DNA from: QQUK01 sp913009765
Lineage (GTDB): Bacteria > Zixibacteria > MSB-5A5 > GN15 > FEB-12
Direction of reading: 5' to 3'
DNA: 14,071 nt
Assembly: GCA_937900185.1 (NCBI GenBank)
Contig: CALCCW010000078.1
Span: 1-14,071 of the forward strand
Shown here: in pieces, positions 5,841 to 12,291 of the stretch
Layout of the letters: every line of letters begins with the position of its first letter
How positions within the stretch are numbered: position 1 is the stretch's first letter
Program-made: the position numbers and the translations under genes
The notes under the pieces: generated by a model
What the model was told of the DNA's origin: nothing
Databases searched by the model: none
Seen by the model: only the letters and a program-made list of their open reading frames with translations

Positions 5841-7172
5841 TCATTTTAAACTAATTGCGACTTCTAAATGTCCTTCTAAATCACCTTTAATTACAATGTT
5901 ACCGTCCCATCCTGTTCCATACATTCTTTTATTGATTGTTATTTTCTTAGGTTTGGTACGTCTCTTAGTATATGCAACATTAGTAATTGATGGAAATCGT
6001 TGATCAATCAAAAAGTTATTTAATAGTTTAATTACTTTAATTTTAGGATGACCGTGACCATATGCTGAACGATTACCCTTAAGGATGTTGGGGTCTCCCA
6101 TGCTGAATACCACTAATTCTGGAGTCATTTCTTTAACAAATTCCAGAGTTGTACCATTATCAGCACCATGATGACCGACTTGGTAAATATCAATGTCAAG
6201 AATGTCATCATTATAAAATTCTGTTAATAATTCAATAACTTCTGTCTGTAAATCTCCTGTAAAAAGAGCAGAAGTTTCTCCAAAATCAATTCTAATAACT
6301 AAACTACGGTTATTTGGATTGACATGCCAATAGGGTGAAGTTTTTTCAAATCCACCAGAAAGAATTTTTATAGTAGGATCACAGTTTTCACATTGTATTG
6401 GGTCAATTTCATTGTCAGTGAGTCCAGTTCTACTTAGGACAACCTCATCATCTAATATTGTTCTCACTAATGTTTGTTGACTATTATTTCGAATATATTC
6501 TCGAGCTTTCTTTTGATACTTTTCTTCTATTTCACCATTATCAAAATATCGTTTTACTTTATACTTCTTGAGAACGTCTACAATGCGGTTTGCATGATCT
6601 GAATGATTGTGTGTAATGTATACAGCATCAATAACGTTTTTTAATTTAGGTCTATCTGAGAAGAATTTATCTAAATAATCGGTTAATACTTTACTCTTAC
6701 TTGGATATCCTTTTCCAGCATCAATAAGTATCACACCACAAGGAAATTCAACCAATGTTGCATCAGCTTGACCTACATTTATAAAATGAAAATAGACATT
6801 TGGAGTTGAAATATTAAAGAATGATGGCTTTAGCTCATGTGTTGGATAAGACTTTTCAATTCCTAAAGGACTACTATTATCAGTATCATGATGTCGTGAT
6901 ACTAGGGTTTTGTAGAGATATCCTTCTTGTCCAGTTTGGATATCTTTGACAAAATAATAGCCTTTAATCTTATCATTTTGAAGTAATTCAAAACGACTAC
7001 CGATTTTTGGGCGATTAATTAATTTGCCTGATCTGTGTGGCTCTTCCTTAAAGATAGCCTTTCGTTTTACGATAACATAATCGGCTAGAGAGATAGAGGA
7101 AGTAGATAGAATAATGAGTAAAATTGATAGAATTGTTATGCAAATTGAGGTATTTGTTTTAAAGTTTTTCAT
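5841..7172 (-). CDS. Exported SH3-domain metallo-beta-lactamase-fold hydrolase (ComEC C-terminal type)
   Basis: A 443-residue protein. Residues 1-30 are a Sec signal peptide with a long hydrophobic core ending in ISLADY; a retained membrane anchor is possible. Residues about 31-93 form an SH3b-like domain (VKRKAIFKEEPHRSGKL to GQEGYLYKTLV). The MBL domain covers about 125-440: FHFINVGQADATLVE, the D151 motif LIDAGKG, the metal site H188-x-H190-x-D192-H193 (THNHSDH), then LFTGDL (303-308) and VGHHGADNG (332-340). VGQAD and GHHG are hallmarks of the MBL domain at the end of ComEC/Rec2, here free-standing. The substrate is unknown; a phosphodiester such as nucleic acid is likely by family. It lies 15 nt after a small membrane protein gene and is presumably co-transcribed with it. 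The ribosome binding site is weak. Confidence 0.85.
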   Translation of the reverse strand: MKNFKTNTSICITILSILLIILSTSSISLADYVIVKRKAIFKEEPHRSGKLINRPKIGSRFELLQNDKIKGYYFVKDIQTGQEGYLYKTLVSRHHDTDNSSPLGIEKSYPTHELKPSFFNISTPNVYFHFINVGQADATLVEFPCGVILIDAGKGYPSKSKVLTDYLDKFFSDRPKLKNVIDAVYITHNHSDHANRIVDVLKKYKVKRYFDNGEIEEKYQKKAREYIRNNSQQTLVRTILDDEVVLSRTGLTDNEIDPIQCENCDPTIKILSGGFEKTSPYWHVNPNNRSLVIRIDFGETSALFTGDLQTEVIELLTEFYNDDILDIDIYQVGHHGADNGTTLEFVKEMTPELVVFSMGDPNILKGNRSAYGHGHPKIKVIKLLNNFLIDQRFPSITNVAYTKRRTKPKKITINKRMYGTGWDGNIVIKGDLEGHLEVAISLK

Positions 7173-7187
7173 TTCTTGGCTCTATCT

Positions 7188-7547
7188 TTATTCTTTAGAA
7201 TCGTTTGATTCAACATTTGATTTTTTCCAACCCATGAGATCTTGAAATAGTTTTATAGATCCTTTACTACCTCCTGCAATAACACCTGCAGTCAATAAAT
7301 AACCCCACATTACAGTTTGGTCTTTATAGAATATTATACTTATAGCATCAAATTCCCAAAATTTACAAATAAGAAAAGATGAGATGAATGCGATAATTGC
7401 TTTTAATCCTTTTCCAGAAAGTTTTTTGTAAAATCGATGTTCAAAGATAACTGATAAAGACCGTTCCAAAAACATAGATAATACAACTATTGCTGCGAAA
7501 ACTTCAAATACTCGATCCCAGTCTAAATGAAATAAATTCGGGTCCAT
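7188..7547 (-). CDS. Small membrane protein, unknown function (about three helices)
   Basis: A 119-residue protein. Hydrophobic segments lie at about residues 13-32 (VFEVFAAIVVLSMFLERSLS), 47-62 (LKAIIAFISSFLICKF) and 79-95 (VMWGYLLTAGVIAGGSK). A conserved-looking GVIAGGSKGSIKLFQDLMGW motif precedes a polar tail (KKSNVESNDSKE). Glycine-rich 'AGGSKG' ends like this occur in small holin-like or hypothetical membrane proteins, but I cannot name a family. GGAG sits 7 nt before the ATG and supports the start. It is the first gene of a two-gene unit with the exported MBL protein and could tether it or act with it at the membrane; this is inference from adjacency. Confidence 0.75.
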   Translation of the reverse strand: MDPNLFHLDWDRVFEVFAAIVVLSMFLERSLSVIFEHRFYKKLSGKGLKAIIAFISSFLICKFWEFDAISIIFYKDQTVMWGYLLTAGVIAGGSKGSIKLFQDLMGWKKSNVESNDSKE

Positions 7548-7728
7548 TTCAAATCTCCAATATTAGTTAACAGAGTGGATTAAATTATTTTACTTGAATT
7601 TTTCTAAGATGTCTTAAGAATATTTCTATAAGTAGTTTAAAGTAGGTGCATATGGATGTCAAGTGTAATGTTGAGTTGTGAAGATTTAATCAACTAAAAT
7701 GTAAATTTTTTAAACGAAATTATTTTGT

Positions 7729-7746
7729 AGTGCCACAATTGGCACT
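7729..7746. repeat. Short perfect hairpin AGTGCCA/TGGCACT
   Basis: AGTGCCA (7729-7735), loop CAAT, TGGCACT (7740-7746). It is followed by CTTT only. No gene ends beside it, so it may be an operator, an old terminator or a relic of a mobile element end. Confidence 0.4.
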
Positions 7747-7856
7747 CTTTCAAATTATGTTTGAGTGTATTACTGTCTTTCCAGCATAAGAATGATATTA
7801 AGAAAGAACTTTTAGAATATCTTAAATTTCCTAAATAGATAAATTATCAGTTAGAG

Positions 7857-8177
7857 TTACAGAATATACCACATCCCAATAAATTGCTCTGTGATCGGAT
7901 ATAATTGACCAAGAGAGTACAAATCTATCATATCTAATTCATAAGTCCAATTATTCCATAATTCTAAATAATCTTTACAACGCAACTATTTTTGAACAAA
8001 TTGAATAGGATTAGAATTTACTATAATACCTGTTGCTGGTAGAATGTGTTGTCCTAAATGATCCATCCTTAATTTTCTCAAGTTCTTGATTGCAATACTT
8101 GAATGCGAAAATTTAATATCTAAAATACTTAATTCTTTATGAGTTGACCAAGAATCAATATTACATGATATTATAAG
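7857..8177 (-). pseudogene. Degraded ORF of unknown family with one in-frame TAG
   Basis: The minus strand stays open from 8177 down to a TAA at 7857-7859, broken only by a TAG at 7986-7988. The 63 codons before the stop include HLGQHILPATGIIVNSNPI, and the 42 codons after it include ELWNNWTYELDMIDLYSLGQ and LYPITEQFIGMWYIL. The composition (W, Y, D, L and P in a patterned mix) looks like real protein and carries across the stop, as expected of a decaying gene. I do not recognise the family. There is no start codon with a ribosome binding site at the 5' end, so it is also truncated. Confidence 0.45.
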
Positions 8178-8222
8178 TTATTCTCAGCTCGATTGGTAAG
8201 TCGCATGATTTTATTCTCTTAG

Positions 8223-8459
8223 TTAAAGATTTATACTAATGATGATAGCCTTATTGCTTGTGGTGCTAGTATAAATAAAAAATACAAAAGTCTTGAGATT
8301 GCAAAAAAAGATGGGGTTATAAAGAACTGTCAACTGTTTCTTAAGTTTATGTTTACTTTTTCTCCCGACATTATAGTGAAAAAACTATTTAGTATCACAG
8401 GAAGTAAGAAGAGGGGAATTTATAAGAAGTTGAAGCAGAAAATTCAGGTTTTACGATAA
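8223..8459 (+). pseudogene. 3' remnant of a truncated gene, unknown function
   Basis: A 78-codon frame opens directly after a TAG at 8220-8222 and ends at TAA 8457-8459, with no in-frame ATG near its start (the only Met is internal, in FLKFMFTF). It begins around IYTNDDSLIACGASINKK and ends GIYKKLKQKIQVLR. The charged, basic tail and regular hydrophobic spacing resemble the C-terminal end of an enzyme such as a glycosyltransferase, but this is a guess. It is best read as the tail of a gene whose front was lost on insertion of the neighbouring module. Confidence 0.45.
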
Positions 8460-8477
8460 AAGAAAAGAATATTATAT

Positions 8478-8520
8478 TATATTATTGCATCTTATATTGA
8501 TAAAATAGTATATTATTGCA
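8478..8520 (+). promoter_or_regulatory. Direct repeat TATATTATTGCA x2 and candidate promoter of SIR2-HerA
   Basis: TATATTATTGCA occurs at 8478-8489 and 8509-8520, 31 bp apart, about three helical turns, which would place two bound proteins on the same DNA face. The copies overlap a plausible promoter: TTGCAT (8485-8490), 18 bp, TATATT (8509-8514), the same box pair seen at 3308-3337. The start codon is 84 nt beyond. Confidence 0.45.
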
Positions 8521-8597
8521 ATAGTTATTTTATATTTATAAATTAAAATGCTTAATTTTCTTAAACCTTTATAATAAAAACCATAAGGTGGGTTTAA

Positions 8598-9788
8598 ATG
8601 AAAGATCCATATCTGCAACTAGATATTCTGCAACAAGCCCTTGAATCTGATAAAAGCAAAATAGCATTTTTATTAGGTGCTGGTTGTCCCGTATCCATCA
8701 TCGTCCAAGAAGAAGGTAAAGATAAACCATTGATTGTAGATGTTGCAGGATTAACAAAATCAATTTGTAAAACTCTAAAAGGTCAAAACATTGATAAAAT
8801 AGTATCTCGAATAGATATCCCTACTGATCAAGATGTTACAATCGAGGATATATTGAGCCATGTGAGACTCTTGATTGAAGTAGTTGGTAAAGGTAAAATT
8901 GATGATTTTACAAAAAAAATATTAGTGAAACTTGAAAAAGATATTTGTACAGAAATTACTAATGCAGTCAATAAAGAATTACCAGATATTGAAACTCCAT
9001 ATCATAAGCTGTCCTCTTGGATTGGAGGTATTCCACGAAATAATCCAATTGAGATTTTTACACCAAACTACGATCTTTTAATAGAGTCAGCCCTTGAGTC
9101 TAAAAATATTCCATATTTTGATGGTTTTATTGGCTCCAAACAGGCTTTCTTTGATTTACATGCTATTGAAAACGAGGTACTTCCACCTCGGTGGGCTAAA
9201 CTATGGAAATTACATGGTTCTATCAATTGGTGGAATGATTTAAAAGGTAAAGGCAATGTCTTCAGAGTAACAGGTGTACCGCCAGATAACAAACAGATGA
9301 TTTACCCCTCACACTTAAAATATGATGAAAGTCGCTTAATGCCTTATTTTGCTCTGCAAGATAGGTTAGGGCACTTTCTAGCAACAGGACAAGCTGTCTT
9401 AGTTACGTGTGGTTATTCATTTGTTGATAAACATTTGAATGCTATTATATTACAACGATTATTAGCAAACCCTCGAGCAATTTGTTTTGGGTTATTATTT
9501 AACGATCTTGAAAAATATCCTGATGCTCTTTCTTGTGCTAAAAATACAACTAATCTTAGTTTAATTGCCAAGGATGGGGCTTTTATTGGTGGACAACAAG
9601 TGACATGGAATATCGATGAATCAAATGAAAAGAATCATTATGATTATTGTATTAAAAGTGAGAAAAAAGATGGTAGCGATGAGAGTGCTATAAAATGCAA
9701 CATTGGAGATTTTCAAAATTTCGGGAAATTCCTTCTGAATCAAGTAGGTAATTTCCATGCCAGTAAGGATAATGGAAATGCTGAATGA
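8598..9788 (+). CDS. SIR2-domain NADase of a SIR2-HerA anti-phage system
   Basis: A 396-residue protein with a SIR2-like NAD-binding fold: FLLGAGCP (24-31), FTPNYDLLIE (154-163), the catalytic histidine in KLHGSINWW (H206 in 204-212) and GYSFVDKHLN (272-281). Defence SIR2 proteins hydrolyse NAD+ and starve the infected cell. No zinc-finger module of deacetylase sirtuins is seen, which fits this class. The C-terminal about 55 residues are polar with no clear domain. AAGGTGG before ATG 8598 supports the start. The gene overlaps a HerA ATPase gene, the two-gene layout of the SIR2-HerA (Nezha) system, in which SIR2 oligomers bind a HerA hexamer. Function is assigned from this family knowledge plus motifs. 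Confidence 0.9.
   Translation: MKDPYLQLDILQQALESDKSKIAFLLGAGCPVSIIVQEEGKDKPLIVDVAGLTKSICKTLKGQNIDKIVSRIDIPTDQDVTIEDILSHVRLLIEVVGKGKIDDFTKKILVKLEKDICTEITNAVNKELPDIETPYHKLSSWIGGIPRNNPIEIFTPNYDLLIESALESKNIPYFDGFIGSKQAFFDLHAIENEVLPPRWAKLWKLHGSINWWNDLKGKGNVFRVTGVPPDNKQMIYPSHLKYDESRLMPYFALQDRLGHFLATGQAVLVTCGYSFVDKHLNAIILQRLLANPRAICFGLLFNDLEKYPDALSCAKNTTNLSLIAKDGAFIGGQQVTWNIDESNEKNHYDYCIKSEKKDGSDESAIKCNIGDFQNFGKFLLNQVGNFHASKDNGNAE
9765..9769 (+). promoter_or_regulatory. Ribosome binding site deciding the HerA start
   Basis: AAGGA within the SIR2 3' coding end lies 8 nt before ATG 9778 but only 2 nt before ATG 9772 and downstream of ATG 9757. This favours 9778 as the HerA start, giving an 11-nt overlap with the SIR2 gene. 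Confidence 0.6.
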
Positions 9789-11682
9789 TCCTTCTCTTAT
9801 TGGGACAGTTCAAGATGTAACTGGAAATACAATCACAGTTGCTTTGACTGATGAAACCGCAACAGGTATTAGCTTTATAGCAGGAGAATCTTATCGTATA
9901 GGTCAAGTCGGTAGTTTTGTTCGTATACCAATTGGGTTTGTTGATTTATATGCTTTGGTATCTCAAGTTGGAGCTGGTGCTGCGCCCTCAAAAGAAGGAG
10001 AAATATTACAATACGGTAATAGATGGCTGCAAGTTCAACTTGTAGGAGAAGGGAAGCGAGGTGGGAAATTTCAAAGAGGCATTTCCCAGCACCCTACAAT
10101 AGATGACAAAGTGCATATTGTAACTGAAGATGATTTAAGAGCAATTTATGGACCTGGTGAATTAACTGATTTTGTATCTATAGGTCATCTTGCCAGTGCT
10201 GAAAGCATACCTACATATGTTGATATTAATAAACTAGTAACACGTCATTCTGCTATTGTGGGTACAACCGGATGTGGTAAATCTACAACAGTTGCGGGAT
10301 TGTTAAATTCATTATCTAATACAGACAAATATCCTTCTGCTCGAATTCTAGTTTTAGATATACATGGTGAATATGCTAAGGCGTTAGCTGATAGATGTAC
10401 CGTATTTAAGATTGGGGCTGATGCTACAAAGGGGGAACAAGAATTACAAATTCCATTTTGGGCTCTAAATTTTGACGAATTGACTAAATTTGCGTTTGGT
10501 TCTCTTGATAATGCCAAATTTGCGGTTATTTCTGATTGGATAATCAAGTTGAAAAAAGAATCAATTGAGCAACAACCAATAAAAGGGGTTTCACCCGAGT
10601 CTCTAACTGTTGATCTACCTACACCATTCTGCCTGCATAAACTTTGGTATGAACTTTATAAAAAAGACTTTATGACAATAATACCTACACCTGGAGGAAC
10701 TCCTGATGAGGTGGAACCTGCGTATGTTAAAGATGAACAAAGCAATATTTTAGAAGGTGATGCAATGAATGTTATCCCTCCTGTTTATAGATCAGTTAAA
10801 ACGACTGGACCAGCATCCGAAAGAGTTCAATGGGGCAAGGAGTCAGTTGGTATACGACAGCAATTAGCAACATTAGGTTCAAAACTAAGAGACCCACGGT
10901 ATAATTTTATTTGCAATCCCGGAGATTGGAAACCAGATATTGACGGAAAAGTAGAAAAAGATTTAGATATACTCCTTGAGAGTTGGATCGGAAATTCAAA
11001 GCCAGTAACTATCCTTGATTTGTCAGGTATTCCATCAGTAATTCTTAATGACATAATCGGTGCTGTTTTACGAATTATATATGATGCTGTCTTTTGGGGT
11101 AGAAAACTCCCAGAAGGTGCATGGGAACGACCTCTTTTACTTGTACTTGAAGAAGCTCACACATATTTAGGAAAAGATATTTCTGGTACAGCTGGTAATG
11201 CTGTTCGAAGAATCGCAAAAGAAGGGCGTAAATATGGTGTTGGTATTATGGTTATTAGCCAACGTCCATCAGAAATTGATACAACTATTCTTTCACAATG
11301 TGGAACAATTATTGCAATGCGTTTGACAAATAATGCTGATCGAGGTCATATTACAGGTGCTGCATCAGATAATCTTAAAGGGTTGTTTGAAATTTTGCCA
11401 ATATTAAGAACAGGTGAAGCGATTATTGTTGGTGAAGCGGTAAGTCTACCTGTACGAACACTTATTGAAATGCCACCACCAGAACGAAGACCAGATAGTA
11501 CAGATCCAAAAGTTGTTTCACGAGGTTCTTTTGAACTTGGCTTTGAAAGCCCAGGTGGATGGAATCAGAAAATCGAAGATGAACGCTATGATATTATGGT
11601 TTACTTGTGGAGAACCCAATCATCGAAGTATAACCATAGTATTTTTAAAAAGAATGAAACAGGAGAAGATAATAATGAGTGA
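9778..11682 (+). CDS. herA: HerA-like hexameric ATPase/DNA translocase of the SIR2-HerA system
   Basis: A 634-residue protein counted from ATG 9778; in-frame ATGs at 9757 and 9772 are alternatives, the choice resting on AAGGA spacing. Residues about 1-90 form a HAS-barrel (LIGTVQDVTGNTITVAL, YRIGQVGSFVRIPIG). The RecA-like ATPase core has Walker A GTTGCGKST (162-170), DIHGEY (194-199), Walker B LLLVLEEAH (453-461) and SQRP (494-497), then CGTIIAMRL and the arginine-bearing NNADRGHITGA. HerA is an FtsK-family motor. With SIR2 it forms an anti-phage complex in which the ATPase supports NADase activation and DNA action. Length and layout are usual for HerA. The end overlaps the start of the KTSC gene by 8 nt, so three proteins come from one mRNA in close coupling. 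Confidence 0.92.
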   Translation: MLNDPSLIGTVQDVTGNTITVALTDETATGISFIAGESYRIGQVGSFVRIPIGFVDLYALVSQVGAGAAPSKEGEILQYGNRWLQVQLVGEGKRGGKFQRGISQHPTIDDKVHIVTEDDLRAIYGPGELTDFVSIGHLASAESIPTYVDINKLVTRHSAIVGTTGCGKSTTVAGLLNSLSNTDKYPSARILVLDIHGEYAKALADRCTVFKIGADATKGEQELQIPFWALNFDELTKFAFGSLDNAKFAVISDWIIKLKKESIEQQPIKGVSPESLTVDLPTPFCLHKLWYELYKKDFMTIIPTPGGTPDEVEPAYVKDEQSNILEGDAMNVIPPVYRSVKTTGPASERVQWGKESVGIRQQLATLGSKLRDPRYNFICNPGDWKPDIDGKVEKDLDILLESWIGNSKPVTILDLSGIPSVILNDIIGAVLRIIYDAVFWGRKLPEGAWERPLLLVLEEAHTYLGKDISGTAGNAVRRIAKEGRKYGVGIMVISQRPSEIDTTILSQCGTIIAMRLTNNADRGHITGAASDNLKGLFEILPILRTGEAIIVGEAVSLPVRTLIEMPPPERRPDSTDPKVVSRGSFELGFESPGGWNQKIEDERYDIMVYLWRTQSSKYNHSIFKKNETGEDNNE

Positions 11683-11890
11683 ATGGATTTCAACACCAGA
11701 ATCATCAAATATATCAGGATTTTGTTATGATGATGCAAGTCAGACTTTAACTATAGAATTTAGTAGTGGAACTAGATATAATTATTACGATGTTCCAGAG
11801 CATATTTTAGAGGGAATGAAATCAGCAGAGTCAAAAGGACATTACTTGAATACTAAAATCAAAGGTAATTATCGTTACGCTAGACAGTAA
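11675..11890 (+). CDS. Free-standing KTSC-domain protein, third gene of the SIR2-HerA operon
   Basis: A 71-residue protein, all of it a KTSC domain: SSNISGFCYDDASQTLTIEF, the central YxY motif in GTRYNYYDVP (32-41), then AESKGHYLNTKIKGNYRY. KTSC domains are found at the end of some lysyl-tRNA synthetases and as small single-domain proteins; their function is unknown and RNA binding has been proposed. The start at 11675 is fixed by AGGAG (11661-11665) 9 nt upstream. A longer in-frame extension to 11465 is only the shadow of HerA. The ATG lies 8 nt inside the end of herA, implying coupled translation and a shared role. It is not part of the standard two-gene SIR2-HerA description that I know, so it may be an accessory, sensor or regulator. 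The role is inference. Confidence 0.85.
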   Translation: MSEWISTPESSNISGFCYDDASQTLTIEFSSGTRYNYYDVPEHILEGMKSAESKGHYLNTKIKGNYRYARQ

Positions 11891-12116
11891 TTATTTGCCT
11901 AGTCTATTCCTTTTAATTTTCCTTTCAACTCCAAATCTGTATTTTTCACTCTATGTTATTTTGCTAACTTAGTAAGTTTTTTCATTGTTTCACAATATCA
12001 GACACTCTCTTGAGGTTCCGCTCAAAGATTTCTTTCTTAAAAACAATATCTATTCAGTCATAATTTGAAACGTTATGAAAAACACATTCATTAGAGTTGT
12101 AAGGAGGTATAAGAAA
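11891..12116. other. Intergenic region after the KTSC gene, with repeated element copy B
   Basis: No gene is visible. Copy B of the diverged element (11926-11990) and a small hairpin (TTGAG/CTCAA around 12010-12025) are the only structures seen. No convincing terminator follows the SIR2-HerA-KTSC operon. Confidence 0.5.
11926..11990 (+). repeat. Diverged intergenic element, copy B
   Basis: Ungapped match to 5739-5803 at a constant offset of 6187 bp, starting CAACTCCAA, differing at about 15 positions, many of them transitions. It begins 35 nt after the KTSC stop. Together the copies bracket the MBL/membrane/SIR2/HerA/KTSC block as direct repeats. Confidence 0.6.
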
Positions 12117-12291
12117 ATGACAGAAGAAATCAAAGAAAAGCCTGACTATACAGGAAAACTTGAAGTTGCTGCATGGATGTTTTGACGACATACACCCAGC
12201 ACCAATTAATGAGTCTGCAGTAGACCACACTTTTGATTCATATCGCATTATATCTATTGTCATGTTACTCCTTGCTATCTTTAACTTTTAA
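12117..12291 (+). pseudogene. Small gene interrupted at TTT-TGA-C (frameshift, mutational or programmed)
   Basis: A full AAGGAGG (12101-12107) stands 9 nt before ATG 12117. The frame reads MTEEIKEKPDYTGKL, then EVAAWMF and TGA at 12183-12185. A +1 shift at the T4 run (ATG-T-TTT-GAC) restores a protein-like frame: FDDIHPAPINESAVDHTF, then DSYRIISIVMLLLAIFNF, ending at TAA 12289-12291. The fused product would be 57 residues with a hydrophobic tail. Its last codons overlap the 3' end of the convergent nuclease gene. TTT-TGA-C resembles the CTT-TGA-C slip site of prfB, so programmed shifting is conceivable, but there is no internal Shine-Dalgarno at the slip site. A decayed gene is the simpler reading. 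Family not recognised. Confidence 0.5.

Larger units (their letters stand above)
7548..8597. other. Gene-poor 1.05-kb region with debris
   Basis: This stretch between the divergent MBL and SIR2-HerA units has no intact gene. It holds the hairpin at 7729, two broken coding remnants (7857-8177 minus, 8223-8459 plus), and the AT-rich promoter zone of SIR2-HerA with a repeated 12-mer. A segment at about 7682-7713 resembles 3251-3283 (AACTAAA.TGTAAA with T-runs), but it is low-complexity. The upstream signals for the minus-strand unit (7559 onward) show no clear promoter boxes. Confidence 0.6.

Noticed and set aside
7682..7713. Repeat of 3251-3283 (AACTAAA...TGTAAA with T-run)
   Set aside because: Similarity lies in AT-rich low-complexity sequence and is not clearly above chance.
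9068..9292. Minus-strand 74-codon open frame inside the SIR2 gene
   Set aside because: Shadow of the well-supported SIR2 coding sequence; no ribosome binding site or domain.
10245..11054. Minus-strand open frames within herA
   Set aside because: Antisense shadows of the ATPase gene covering its Walker A region and middle part.
11465..11674. Longer KTSC protein starting at 11465
   Set aside because: This part is an out-of-frame reading of herA; the AGGAG-supported ATG at 11675 exactly begins the KTSC domain.
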